Shown piece by piece: positions 30,770 to 39,283 of a DNA stretch of 64,000 nt. Each line of letters starts with the position of its first letter. The first letter of the stretch is position 1. The notes beneath the pieces were generated by a model that had not been told where the DNA came from, ran no database searches, and saw only the letters and a list, made by a program, of their open reading frames with translations. The position numbers and the translations under genes are program-made. Source of the stretch: Mycolicibacterium brumae (GTDB taxonomy: Bacteria; Actinomycetota; Actinomycetes; Mycobacteriales; Mycobacteriaceae); assembly GCF_025215495.1 (NCBI RefSeq), contig NZ_CP104302.1, positions 1-64,000 of the forward strand. The letters run 5' to 3'.

Positions 30770-31483
30770 TCACCCGATCGCCACGCCCACCAAACTGCCA
30801 ATGCAATAGGTGATCGCCAGCGCCAGAGAGCCGCCGATGACATTTCGCAGCAGTGCGCGCCGCGGGTCCGCTCCACCCAGCCGGGCGGACACCACGCCGG
30901 TCAGGGCCAGCGCCACCAACACGGCGACGGCGGTCACCGGGATCCGCCACTCGGTGGGCGGCCACAGGATCGCGACCAGGGGCAGCAGCGCGCCGATGGT
31001 GAAGGACAGCGCCGAGGAGAACGCGGCCTGCCACGGGTTGGTCAATTCCGTGGGGTCGATGCCCAACTCGGCTTCGGCGTGTGCTGTCAACGCGTCGTGC
31101 TCGGTGAGTTCCTCGGCTGCCCGACGGGCGGTCGCCCGGGTCAGGCCCTTGGCTTGGTAGATGTCGGTGAGCTCGTCGAGCTCGGTGGCGGGGTCGGCGC
31201 GCAGCTCGCCGCGCTCCTTGATCAGCAGCGCCTTCTCGGTGTCACGCTGGGTGCTGACCGACACGTACTCCCCAAGCGCCATCGACACCGCGCCGGCCAG
31301 CAGACCTGCGATGCCGGCGGTCAGGATCGGAGCCCGCTCGGTCGATGCGGCCGCCACGCCGACCACGATGCCTGCGGTGGAGACGATGCCGTCGTTCGCG
31401 CCGAGCACCCCGGCGCGCAGCCAATTCAGTCGCTGGGCCAGGGAGCCGGTGTGCGGTTCGCCGGGATGCGTTGGTGCGGTCAC
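30770..31483 (-). CDS. VIT1/CCC1-family metal transporter
   Basis: The 237-aa product belongs to the VIT1/CCC1 family of Fe2+/Mn2+ transporters. It contains the hallmark WLRAGVLGANDGIVSTAGIV near the N-terminus, MALGEYVSVSTQRDTEKA, a cytoplasmic helical region with ELTDIYQAKGLTRATARR, and three C-terminal membrane segments. I use the GTG at 31483, preceded by AGTCAGGGC; the frame is open to 31522 without a better start. A duplicate of its last codons lies 167 bp away next to the insertion sequence. Direction of transport (efflux or storage) is not decidable. Confidence 0.85.
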   Translation of the reverse strand: MTAPTHPGEPHTGSLAQRLNWLRAGVLGANDGIVSTAGIVVGVAAASTERAPILTAGIAGLLAGAVSMALGEYVSVSTQRDTEKALLIKERGELRADPATELDELTDIYQAKGLTRATARRAAEELTEHDALTAHAEAELGIDPTELTNPWQAAFSSALSFTIGALLPLVAILWPPTEWRIPVTAVAVLVALALTGVVSARLGGADPRRALLRNVIGGSLALAITYCIGSLVGVAIG

Positions 31484-31615
31484 GCCCTGACTGTAGAAGC
31501 GTCCCTGGGGCGCCGCCAGCAAGGAAAGGGTTACCGAAGCGCCAGGTCAGCGCACTGCGAAGGGTCGCGGGCACGGAGCTGCCCTCGCCGTAGCGGGCCT
31601 CGCTAGGCTTGCACG

Positions 31616-32086
31616 ATGAAGCGCACCTGGACCTTCGAGCACTCCAGTGAGATCCCCGCGCCGAGCCAGGCCGTGTGGGACCGCGTCGTCACGCCGGAGG
31701 GCATCAACGACGAGATGCGCCCGTGGATGACGATGTCGATCCCGCGCGGCCCCGACGACCTCACCATCGACACCCTTGAACTCGGCCGCCCGATCGGCCG
31801 GGCCTGGGTCAAGTTGTTCGGGGTGCTGCCGTACGACTTCGACCATTTGTCTATCGTCGAGCTCGATCCCGGTCGGTACTTCCGGGAGGAGTCGACCATG
31901 ATGAGCATGCGCCGCTGGACGCACCAGCGCACCGTCGAGCCGGTGGGCCTGGACCGCACCCGGATCACCGACCGGATCACCTTCAGCCCCCGGCTCGGGA
32001 TGGCGCCTTCCGGACCGATCATCGCCAAGGTTCTTACCGCGTTCTTCCGGCACCGACACCGCCGACTCGCGGCGCACTTCGCCTGA
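31616..32086 (+). CDS. SRPBCC-fold protein, unknown function
   Basis: The 156-aa protein begins MKRTWTFEHSSEIPAPSQAV and shows the START/SRPBCC pattern of an amphipathic first strand, a PAPSQAVWDRVVTPEGIN helix and a C-terminal helix (IIAKVLTAFFRHRHRRLAAH). Such folds bind hydrophobic ligands. The ATG at 31616 lies 6 nt after TAGGCT (31604-31609), suggesting a leaderless mRNA. It converges on the LysR gene with a 3-bp gap. Confidence 0.7.
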   Translation: MKRTWTFEHSSEIPAPSQAVWDRVVTPEGINDEMRPWMTMSIPRGPDDLTIDTLELGRPIGRAWVKLFGVLPYDFDHLSIVELDPGRYFREESTMMSMRRWTHQRTVEPVGLDRTRITDRITFSPRLGMAPSGPIIAKVLTAFFRHRHRRLAAHFA

Positions 32087-32089
32087 GCG

Positions 32090-32962
32090 TCAAGGGCCCT
32101 GGAGCAGGGCGTCCCGGATATCTGACATTGTGTGTCGCTGCCAGAGTGCCTGGACCGGCAGCAGCAGCGCCGGCTCCAGTTCCACCACGACGACCCGGCC
32201 GTCGACGGCCGGCCCGGGTTCCGCGGTGACCAGTGCGGCGGCGCCGGTGGTCAGCGGCGCGGTCACCATCGCCGCCCCCTGAACTCGGCTGACCACGTAG
32301 TCCGGCTCGAATCCGCAGCGCCGGCACGCCGCCATGAGGAAATCGCTGAAATACGACGCGCCCGGCGGCGCCCACAGCGCCAACGGCTCCCCGGCGAGAT
32401 CGGGAAGAGTGACCGACGGGCTCGCGGCCAGCCTGTGGGCGGCGGGGAAGGCGGCCCGCACCCGGTGGTAGCCGACGACCGCGCCGGCCAGTTCGTCTCC
32501 GGTGGCAACCCCACGGCGCAGCCCCAGGTCCAGCGTTCCGTCGAGCACCCCGGCGGCCAACCCGTCGGGGTAGAGCTGCCGGAACGTCACTGACAGCTCG
32601 GGGAATGCGGTGATGGCCGGCTCCAGCAGGGTGTAGGCCTCGGATCCGCTGATCGCCGGGCTGTGCCCGACGACCCATTCCCGGGTCTGAACACCGGCGC
32701 TGCGGACCCGTTGCCCGACCGTCTCGGCCGCGGCGAGCAACGGGCGGGACTCGGCGAGCAGGGCCCGCCCGGCGGCGGTCAAGGCGATCCGGCGGCCTGC
32801 CCGCGAGAACAGCGTGACGCCGAGCTCGGCCTCGAGTTGGCGCACCGACGCGCTCAGCGCCTGCTGGCTCAGGTGCAGCCCGGCCGCGGCGGCGGTGAAA
32901 CTGCCGGTCTCGGCGACCGCCGTGAATTGCCGCAGACGGCGCAGATCAGCCAACACATTCAC
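32090..32962 (-). CDS. LysR-family transcriptional regulator
   Basis: The 290-aa product has an N-terminal winged helix-turn-helix ([36 protein letters not shown]) followed by the periplasmic-binding-like effector domain. The frame is open to 33028, but the GTG at 32962 (or 32956) gives the normal LysR N-terminus ADLRRLRQF. It is divergent from an SDR gene, the classic layout in which the LysR protein controls its neighbour and itself. A perfect inverted repeat overlaps the proposed start codon. Confidence 0.88.
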   Translation of the reverse strand: MNVLADLRRLRQFTAVAETGSFTAAAAGLHLSQQALSASVRQLEAELGVTLFSRAGRRIALTAAGRALLAESRPLLAAAETVGQRVRSAGVQTREWVVGHSPAISGSEAYTLLEPAITAFPELSVTFRQLYPDGLAAGVLDGTLDLGLRRGVATGDELAGAVVGYHRVRAAFPAAHRLAASPSVTLPDLAGEPLALWAPPGASYFSDFLMAACRRCGFEPDYVVSRVQGAAMVTAPLTTGAAALVTAEPGPAVDGRVVVVELEPALLLPVQALWQRHTMSDIRDALLQGP

Positions 32963-32978
32963 AAACGCTACTTGTGAA
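32958..32978. promoter_or_regulatory. Probable LysR operator (TTCACAA-N7-TTGTGAA)
   Basis: A perfect 7-7-7 inverted repeat, of the T-N11-A type expected for LysR proteins, lies between the divergent LysR and SDR genes and overlaps the LysR start codon (32960-32962). Confidence 0.6.
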
Positions 32979-33027
32979 ATAGACGGAAAGAACTGTTTCC
33001 CCTTGGTGAAAATGAGTCCTACCGTCA

Positions 33028-33783
33028 ATGAACATGAGCAACCTCAATGGGAAGTCGGCCGTCGTCGCGGCCGGATCGAAGAACCTCGGGTCCCTGATCA
33101 GCGCCGAACTGGCCCGCCAGGGCGTCAACGTCGCGGTGCATTACAACAGCCCGGGCAGCGAGGCCGAAGCCGACCGCACGGTCGAGCAGGTGCGGGCCGC
33201 CGGAGCCCAGGCGATCAAGGTCCAGGGCGACCTCACCACCCCGGCGAACATCACCGCGTTGTTCGACGCCGCCGTCGAGGCCTTCGGCTCGGTCGACATC
33301 GCGGTGAACGCGGTCGGAAAGGTGCTCCGCAAACCGATCGCCGACATCACCGAAGCCGAATACGACGAGATGTTCGACGTCAACGCCAAGGCCGCGTTCT
33401 TCTTTCTGCAGGAAGCCGGTCGCCGCCTCAACGACGGGGGATCGATCACCACGATCGTCACCTCGCTGCTCGCGGCGTTCACCGATGGGTATGCCAGTTA
33501 CGCCGGATCCAAGAGCCCGGTCGAGCACTTCACCCGAGCAGCGGCCAAGGAGTTCGGCCAATTCGGCGTCAATGTCAACAGCATCGCCCCGGGGCCGATG
33601 GACACCCCGTTCTTCTACCCGCAGGAAACCCCGGAACGTGTCGAGTTCCACAAGTCCCAGGCAATGGGCAACCGGCTGACGCAGATCACCGACATCGCGC
33701 CACTGGTGGTTTTCCTGGCCGGTGACGGGCACTGGACCACCGGGCAGACACTGTTCGTCAACGGCGGCTACACCACCCGCTGA
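33028..33783 (+). CDS. Short-chain dehydrogenase/reductase (SDR)
   Basis: The 251-aa NAD(P)-dependent oxidoreductase has a variant glycine motif AAGSKNLG (11-21 region), NAVG at 94-97, and the catalytic Ser146 with Tyr158-x3-Lys162 (YAGSK). The C-terminal [17 protein letters not shown] and FVNGGYTTR match classical SDRs. The glycine motif departs from TGxxxGxG, with Ala-Gly in place of Thr-Gly, as in some 3-oxoacyl-ACP reductase-like members. An ATG at 33034 is an alternative start. Its divergence from a LysR gene suggests inducer-controlled expression; the substrate is unknown. Confidence 0.85.
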   Translation: MNMSNLNGKSAVVAAGSKNLGSLISAELARQGVNVAVHYNSPGSEAEADRTVEQVRAAGAQAIKVQGDLTTPANITALFDAAVEAFGSVDIAVNAVGKVLRKPIADITEAEYDEMFDVNAKAAFFFLQEAGRRLNDGGSITTIVTSLLAAFTDGYASYAGSKSPVEHFTRAAAKEFGQFGVNVNSIAPGPMDTPFFYPQETPERVEFHKSQAMGNRLTQITDIAPLVVFLAGDGHWTTGQTLFVNGGYTTR

Positions 33784-33874
33784 ACAGGCGGACCACCTAA
33801 ATTTGCCGTCCGAGAGGCGGGAAAGGCGCTGTTGGAGTCGACCGGATCAGGCGTTTCGACAGGCGGGGATAGCG

Positions 33875-34603
33875 ATGAAGGCAAGCGCGCGATGGTTCGC
33901 CGGCACGGTCGTGGGCGCGCTGACATTCGCTGCGGCGCCGGTAGCGCAGGCCGACGGGATCTTCGTGCGGTGCGATTTCGAGGTGGGCACACCGTTCATC
34001 TACGAACAGGACGGCCAGCAGTACGTCGGCGCCGCGTTCACTGCCCAGAATTGCGCCACCAATCTCGGCAGCACGCCGCTGGTGCTCGAGATGGACATGT
34101 CCATCTCGAATGAGCAACCCGATGGCACGTGGGCGGCGCACACCAACACCTACAGCACGACACAGTTCGTCCAGGACGGCTCGGGATTCTCGGTGACCTT
34201 CCCCAACGACGGCCGGTTGATCCCGCTGAAGCCGGGCGGCTATATGACGACCGGGCGCGCCACCAGCAATATCGAAGGTCTCGAGCACCGGACTTCGGCC
34301 CGGTCGGCGGCGATCGAGGAGATCGCCCGCGTCGACGGCCGGCGGATCACGTATCCGAAGCCGGAGTCAAACTCGGCCCGCGGCCCACTGCGCGGCGGTC
34401 TCGAGAACCGCTGCGGCCACCGGCCGGCCATGTTCGCAGCAAACTGGCAGGAGTGCGGCAGCGGACTACGGCTGCAGCACAAGCAGACTCACGTCCGGCG
34501 GCGCGCCGACCCGGACCGGCGGCCCCCAGAACCCCGCGCCCCGGGAAATGTAGAGCTGCACGCCGTCGATCGTCGACAAGCCGGCCAGCGCAGGCTGCTG
34601 TGA
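33875..34603 (+). CDS. Secreted protein of unknown function, 3' end antisense to the next gene
   Basis: The product (242 aa from the ATG at 33875, after GGCGGGGA) has a signal peptide of about 26 residues ending VAQADG and a beta-rich secreted domain with several Cys. The first 190 residues look like a genuine exported mycobacterial protein. The last 45 residues are encoded antisense to the end of the phosphoesterase gene and are Arg/Pro-rich, unlike the rest, suggesting an old frameshift or lost stop. I do not recognise a family. A longer frame back to 33722 overlaps the SDR gene and is not credible. Confidence 0.6.
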   Translation: MKASARWFAGTVVGALTFAAAPVAQADGIFVRCDFEVGTPFIYEQDGQQYVGAAFTAQNCATNLGSTPLVLEMDMSISNEQPDGTWAAHTNTYSTTQFVQDGSGFSVTFPNDGRLIPLKPGGYMTTGRATSNIEGLEHRTSARSAAIEEIARVDGRRITYPKPESNSARGPLRGGLENRCGHRPAMFAANWQECGSGLRLQHKQTHVRRRADPDRRPPEPRAPGNVELHAVDRRQAGQRRLL

Positions 34604-35641
34604 CAGCACCGCGTAGTGGAACGGCCACATCTGGCCGCCGTGGGTGTGTCCGGACAATTGCAGGTCCACGCCGTGCTCGGCGGCTTCGCGCACCTGCACC
34701 GGCTGGTGCGCCAGCAGCACCGTGGGAACGGAATCGTCGGCGCCCTCCATCGCCCGGTCGAAGTCCGGCGGCTGTGAAAGCCGTTCTCCCACAATGTCGG
34801 TCACCCCGGCCAGGTTGAACGACGCATCACCGCGCCGGATGGTGGTGTTCGCATTGGCCAGCGTCCGCACACCGAGCTGGGACAGCTCGTCGATCCACTC
34901 GGGTGTGTCGTCGACGTAGTACTCGTGATTGCCGGTGACGAAGTAGACACCGTCGGCCGAGCGCAGGTTGCGCAGCGGCTCGGCGGCCGGGGCGAGGTGC
35001 CCGACGGTGTCGTCGACCAGATCGCCGACGATCACGACGAGATCCGGGTCGGTGTCATTGACCATCGCCACGATCCGCTCGGTCTGCGCGCGGTTGGAGA
35101 AGACCCCCAGGTGAACGTCGTTGACCATCGCGATCCGGTAGCCGTCGAACGCCGGGTTCAAACCCTGCAGCCGGATCGGCACGGTCAGCAGGTTCGGCGG
35201 GCCCATCGCTGTGCTGATCCCCACGCCGACCACCGCCACCGAGACCACGGCCGCCACCGCCGCGGTGGCGCGATTCACCAGTAGTCGACGACCACCGGAC
35301 GCGCCGGCCGGCGCGGCGCCGTCGACCGGGCGGCGGGCCCAACCGCGCAGCGCCCACCGCACCGGTTCGGTCACCAGCAGGGTCAGCGTCAGATAGAAAA
35401 CCAGCCCCAGCCAGATATAGCCGACCCGCTCCACCCACGCCAGGCCGTCCTCGCCGAACGCCCAGGACAGCACCGTCGCGACGCGGGAACCGATGGTCAC
35501 CACCAGCGCAGCCGTCGGGACCAGGAACGCGAGGGTGAGGGCTCGCCGGGTCCAGCCGGGGGTGCTGGTTCCGCGGATCAGTCGCCGCCAGAGGTAGAAG
35601 TGCATCAGCGCCAAAGCCGCGGTCAGCATGACGATGAACAT
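34466..35641 (-). CDS. Membrane-anchored metallophosphoesterase
   Basis: The 391-aa protein has about four N-terminal membrane segments (within residues 1-155) and then a calcineurin-like phosphoesterase domain. Metal-binding motifs are NDVHLG (D-x-H), GDLVDD, GNHEYY and SGHTHGGQ. This layout resembles YkuE/YaeI-type enzymes reported to act on UDP-sugars or lipid phosphates, but substrate is not assignable. The C-terminal SRGAGFWGPPVRVGAPPDVS is typical, so the stop at 34466 is likely correct although it overlaps the convergent secreted-protein frame by 138 bp. Confidence 0.87.
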   Translation of the reverse strand: MFIVMLTAALALMHFYLWRRLIRGTSTPGWTRRALTLAFLVPTAALVVTIGSRVATVLSWAFGEDGLAWVERVGYIWLGLVFYLTLTLLVTEPVRWALRGWARRPVDGAAPAGASGGRRLLVNRATAAVAAVVSVAVVGVGISTAMGPPNLLTVPIRLQGLNPAFDGYRIAMVNDVHLGVFSNRAQTERIVAMVNDTDPDLVVIVGDLVDDTVGHLAPAAEPLRNLRSADGVYFVTGNHEYYVDDTPEWIDELSQLGVRTLANANTTIRRGDASFNLAGVTDIVGERLSQPPDFDRAMEGADDSVPTVLLAHQPVQVREAAEHGVDLQLSGHTHGGQMWPFHYAVLSQQPALAGLSTIDGVQLYISRGAGFWGPPVRVGAPPDVSLLVLQP

Positions 35642-35757
35642 GCGCTCTCCAGGGTTAGGCGGACTACATAACTCTAATCGCGCGCAAACCTCGACCGGCG
35701 CCGCACACTGTTACTGCGGCCGCGGTGGTCCGCACCCGTCGTGCGAGAGGACCGCTG

Positions 35758-37752
35758 ATGACCGCCACCCAACCCGCGCCGCTGACGGCCCGGGAACTCA
35801 CCGTCCGCGGCGTGCTGCTCGGCGGCGCGATCACCCTGGTCTTCACCGCCGCCAACGTCTACCTTGGCCTCAAGGTCGGACTGACATTCGCGACCGCCAT
35901 CCCAGCCGCAGTGATCTCCATGGCGGTCCTGCGCAACTTCGCCAACCACTCCATCGTGGAGAACAACATCGTGCAGACCGTCGCGTCGGCGGCGGGCACC
36001 CTGAGCGCGATCATCTTTGTGCTGCCGGGCCTGGTCATGGTCGGCTGGTGGTCCGGCTTCCCGTACTGGACCACCGTCGCGGTCTGCGCAGTCGGCGGAA
36101 TCCTCGGTGTCATGTACTCCATCCCGCTGCGTCGGGCGCTGGTCACCGGGTCCGATCTGCCCTACCCGGAAGGGGTGGCGGCCGCCGAGGTGCTCAAGGT
36201 CGGCGACAGCTCCCGCGGCACGCATGAGAGCCGGGCCGGTCTGCGCGCCATCACCACCGGGGCGCTGGCCGCCGCCGGGTTCGCCCTGCTGGCCAATGTG
36301 AAGGTCTGGGCCAGCGAAATCGCGCTGTACTTCCGCGCCGGACCCGGCGCGACGATGTTCGGCGGCAGCCTGTCGCTGGCGCTGATCGGCGTCGGACACC
36401 TGGTGGGGGTCAGTGTCGGGATGGCGATGCTGGTCGGGCTGGTCATCTCCTTCGGGATCCTGCTGCCGGTGCGCACCATCGGCGATCTGGCGGCCGGACT
36501 GCCGCTGGCCGACGTCGTCGACGACGTCTTCGTCCACCAGGTCCGGTTCATCGGCGCCGGCGCGATCGCCGTCGCCGCGATCTGGACGCTGATCAAGATC
36601 CTGCGGCCCATCGTCCGCGGCGTCACCGAAGCGCTGGCCTCGGCGCGGACCCGCAAGGCCGGCGGTCTGGTTGACGTCACCGAGCGAGACATCCCGTTCC
36701 CGATCGTGTCCGGCTCCGTGGTCGTGATGCTGGTCCCTATCGCGTTCCTGCTCGAGGGGTTTGTGCACGGCACCGTGCTCGGCGGGCATTCGTTCGGGAT
36801 CATCGCCGCGAGCCTGGCGTTCATCTTCGTGATCGGTCTGGTCATCGCCGCGATCTGCGGCTACATGGCCGGTCTGATCGGCTCGTCGAACAGTCCGATC
36901 TCCGGCGTCGGGATCTTGGTCGTGCTGATCGCCGCGGTGCTGATCAAACTGGTCTTCGGGCCCGCCGAGTCGGATCAGTCCACCGCGCTGGTCGCGTTCA
37001 CGCTGTTCGCCGCCGCCATCACCTTCGGCGTCGCGACCATCTCCAACGACAACCTGCAGGACCTCAAGACAGGCCAGCTGGTCGGCGCGACGCCGTGGAA
37101 GCAGCAGGTGGCGCTGGTCATCGGCGTGCTGTTCGGCTCCGCGGTTATCCCGCCGGTGCTGGAGCTGATGCACTCCGCGTTCGGTTTCATGGGGACCCCG
37201 GGCGCCGGGCCGGAGGCGCTCGCGGCGCCGCAGGCCGCGCTCATCTCGTCGCTGGCCGACGGCGTGTTCGGGGCGTCGCTGGACTGGGGGCTGCTCGGGC
37301 TGGGCGCGGCGATCGGCGTCGGGATCATCGTGGTCGACGAGCTGCTGGCGCTGCGGGCGTCCGAGCGAAACTGGCGGCTGCCGCCGTTGGCCGTCGGGAT
37401 GGGCATGTACCTGCCGATGTCGCTGACGCTGATCATCCCGATCGGGGCGTTCCTCGGCCTCGCCTACAACCGGTGGGCTGACCGGTCCGCCGACCCGGAG
37501 CGCCGCAAGCGACTCGGAGTGCTGTTGGCCACCGGCATGATCGTCGGGGAAAGCCTCTGGGGCGTGGTGTTCGCCGGGATCGTCGCGGGGACCGGTAGTG
37601 ACAGCCCGTTGGCGGTCAGCTTCCTCGACACCGGCGATGTCGGCCAGGTGATCGGAATCGTGGCGTTCACCGCGCTGGTCGGTTGGCTGTACTGGCGGGT
37701 CCGGCGGATGGGGTCGGGCGACGATCAAGCGGCGAGGAACGAGCCGCGATGA
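35758..37752 (+). CDS. OPT-family oligopeptide transporter
   Basis: The 664-aa integral membrane protein has about 14-16 membrane segments and OPT family motifs, including LTARELTVRGVLLGG at the N-terminus, AANVYLGLKVGLTFATAIPAA, and GLIGSSNSPISGVGILV in the middle. OPT proteins take up oligopeptides or metal-chelate complexes. I use the ATG at 35758, preceded by GAGAGG, rather than an upstream in-frame start at 35725. The gene is divergent from the phosphoesterase. A 16-bp direct repeat (CGACGAGTTGACCGGG) lies just after its stop. Confidence 0.9.
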   Translation: MTATQPAPLTARELTVRGVLLGGAITLVFTAANVYLGLKVGLTFATAIPAAVISMAVLRNFANHSIVENNIVQTVASAAGTLSAIIFVLPGLVMVGWWSGFPYWTTVAVCAVGGILGVMYSIPLRRALVTGSDLPYPEGVAAAEVLKVGDSSRGTHESRAGLRAITTGALAAAGFALLANVKVWASEIALYFRAGPGATMFGGSLSLALIGVGHLVGVSVGMAMLVGLVISFGILLPVRTIGDLAAGLPLADVVDDVFVHQVRFIGAGAIAVAAIWTLIKILRPIVRGVTEALASARTRKAGGLVDVTERDIPFPIVSGSVVVMLVPIAFLLEGFVHGTVLGGHSFGIIAASLAFIFVIGLVIAAICGYMAGLIGSSNSPISGVGILVVLIAAVLIKLVFGPAESDQSTALVAFTLFAAAITFGVATISNDNLQDLKTGQLVGATPWKQQVALVIGVLFGSAVIPPVLELMHSAFGFMGTPGAGPEALAAPQAALISSLADGVFGASLDWGLLGLGAAIGVGIIVVDELLALRASERNWRLPPLAVGMGMYLPMSLTLIIPIGAFLGLAYNRWADRSADPERRKRLGVLLATGMIVGESLWGVVFAGIVAGTGSDSPLAVSFLDTGDVGQVIGIVAFTALVGWLYWRVRRMGSGDDQAARNEPR

Positions 37753-37758
37753 GGAGCC

Positions 37759-37806
37759 CGACGAGTTGACCGGGGGCGGGGAGCGCGTCGCGACGAGTTG
37801 ACCGGG
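37759..37806. repeat. 16-bp direct repeat between convergent genes
   Basis: CGACGAGTTGACCGGG occurs at 37759-37774 and 37791-37806, between the 3' ends of the OPT gene and the membrane protein gene. No hairpin or coding role is evident. Confidence 0.7.
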
Positions 37807-37809
37807 AGG

Positions 37810-38592
37810 TCAGTTCTTCGGCTTGGCGGGCACCAGCTTGTTCACCGCGACGTTGCCGAGCACGCCGACCACGATCATGCCGATACCCGCGGCGTCCGGC
37901 AGCGCGTCGGTGACCCAACCGAAGATCCCGGCGATCAACACGAACGTCGGCAACCAATCGAACAGCTTGGCCAGTGGGGGAGCGGGCTCATTCTCGCCGC
38001 GGGAAGCCGCGTCCTTCGCGCCGGCATAGTCCGGATAGAACTCGGTGAAGGCGACGGCGAAGAAGATGGCGCCGAGTTGCAGCACCCAGCCGGTCCAGAA
38101 GTTGTCCGGATCTCCCAGCACACCGGCGCCGTAGGCGCCGACGGCGGCGGAGAAGGTGAACGCGGCGGCCCACACGCCGGAAATGACGTAGTTGACCTTG
38201 CTGAACAGCGGCGAGTCCCAATACTCCGGCGGCGCTTGCTCTTTGGCGTACGGCAGGGTGAACGGCCGGCGGATGAGGATGGTGACCAGCACGAACAGCG
38301 CCAGCGAGGCGTTGGTCAGCTGGCCCGCCCAGTTCGTCAACCAGGTGATGGTCTCCGGCGGGGCGAAGACGCCCACCACCGCCAGCGCCGCGAAGAACAC
38401 CGCGCCGAACACGTCGAGCGCGTGGACGGCCATGCCGCGGCGGCTGCCCAGCCACATCGTCGCCAACGCCAGGCCGAGCGCCGTGCAGACCGCGATCTCG
38501 AAATGCCCGGGTGTGGCGAGCAGCGACATCAACACCCAGGGCGCGATGCCCGACAGCGGTGAGCGCAGGTACCCGTCGATGAAGGACGTCAT
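37810..38592 (-). CDS. Polytopic membrane protein, unknown function
   Basis: The 260-aa product has about six to seven membrane segments and short polar loops. Conserved-looking stretches are HFEIAVCTALGLALATMWLGSR (17-aa core), RRPFTLPYAKEQAPPEYWDSPLF and FWTGWVLQLGAIFFA. I place the start at the ATG 38592 because the frame upstream to 38682 is Arg-rich and contains a strict DnaA box. It resembles uncharacterised actinobacterial integral membrane proteins; no transport or enzymatic motif is visible. Confidence 0.75.
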   Translation of the reverse strand: MTSFIDGYLRSPLSGIAPWVLMSLLATPGHFEIAVCTALGLALATMWLGSRRGMAVHALDVFGAVFFAALAVVGVFAPPETITWLTNWAGQLTNASLALFVLVTILIRRPFTLPYAKEQAPPEYWDSPLFSKVNYVISGVWAAAFTFSAAVGAYGAGVLGDPDNFWTGWVLQLGAIFFAVAFTEFYPDYAGAKDAASRGENEPAPPLAKLFDWLPTFVLIAGIFGWVTDALPDAAGIGMIVVGVLGNVAVNKLVPAKPKN

Positions 38593-38674
38593 GCGCAGAC
38601 TGTAAGCGGTGCGCGGCGCAGATTCAGCGGATGCCCGTGCGTCATGGAGATTGGGTCGCCGGCCCGGTGGTCGG

Positions 38675-38683
38675 TTATCCACA
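38675..38683. promoter_or_regulatory. Strict DnaA box between divergent genes
   Basis: TTATCCACA at 38675-38683 lies in the 142-bp gap between the divergent membrane protein gene (start 38592) and coiled-coil gene (start 38735). Confidence 0.5.
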
Positions 38684-38734
38684 GGGGGTCGAAACTGCTG
38701 GGTCGCTTGGGGAGTGGGTCGGTAGCCTGAGCTG

Positions 38735-39283
38735 ATGGAGCCCGACGATCTTGAATCACGCGTTTCCGGTTTGGAGGAGCAGGTGAGCGGCCTGCACAGG
38801 AACCTCGGCGAGGCGAATCAGGACGCGGCGGCGGCACGGATCCTGGCGGGCGGAGCGGACCGGGATGTGGCGGCGATGAGTGGAGACCTTCGAGCGATCC
38901 GCGGCGAGGTGGGCGGGTTGCGTGGTGAGGTGGGCGACTTGCGTGGTGAGGTGAATGGCCTGCGTGGTGAGGTGGGCGACTTGCGTGGCGAGGTGGGTGG
39001 CCTGCGTGGTGAGGTGGGCGACTTGCGTGGCGAGGTGGGTGGCCTGCGTGGTGAGGTGGGCGACTTGCGCGGTGAGGTGGGCGGCCTGCAGACGGACCTG
39101 GCCGCGCATAGGAAGGCGACGGCTGCCAGTTTCAACGCGCAGCGGCAAGATTTCGTTGATCTCCGTGACCACGTGGACCGCGGATTCATTGAGATGCGCG
39201 GGAAGTTCGACGCAATGGCGGCAGGTCAGCAGCAGATCGTCAACCTGTTGCAGACACTCATCGACCACGACGAAGCAAGTTAG
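38735..39283 (+). CDS. Coiled-coil protein with nine LRGEVGx heptads
   Basis: The 182-aa protein has an N-terminal helix ([19 protein letters not shown]), then nine consecutive seven-residue units of the form (I/L)RGEV(G/N)(G/D) at residues 55-117, then a further helical C-terminus ([21 protein letters not shown]). Hydrophobic residues at heptad positions 1 and 5 predict a coiled coil, interrupted by Gly every turn. There is no signal peptide or membrane segment. The ATG is 6 nt after TAGCCT (38723-38728), so the mRNA is probably leaderless. The stop overlaps the convergent rhodanese gene by 4 bp. I do not recognise a family. Confidence 0.72.
   Translation: MEPDDLESRVSGLEEQVSGLHRNLGEANQDAAAARILAGGADRDVAAMSGDLRAIRGEVGGLRGEVGDLRGEVNGLRGEVGDLRGEVGGLRGEVGDLRGEVGGLRGEVGDLRGEVGGLQTDLAAHRKATAASFNAQRQDFVDLRDHVDRGFIEMRGKFDAMAAGQQQIVNLLQTLIDHDEAS
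38897..39085 (+). repeat. 21-bp minisatellite, nine units, in a coding region
   Basis: Nine units close to TTGCGTGGTGAGGTGGGCGA plus one base run from 38897 to 39085. The later units alternate GGC and GAC at the last codon, suggesting expansion by 42-bp (two-unit) steps. Copy number is a plausible variable-number locus. Confidence 0.88.

Noticed and set aside
35674..37728. 684-aa minus-strand frame opposite the OPT transporter
   Set aside because: Highly repetitive Asp/Gln/Arg composition typical of antisense of membrane protein codons.
38897..39085. CRISPR-like array
   Set aside because: The 21-bp units are contiguous with no spacers and keep one reading frame; a coding minisatellite is the better explanation.
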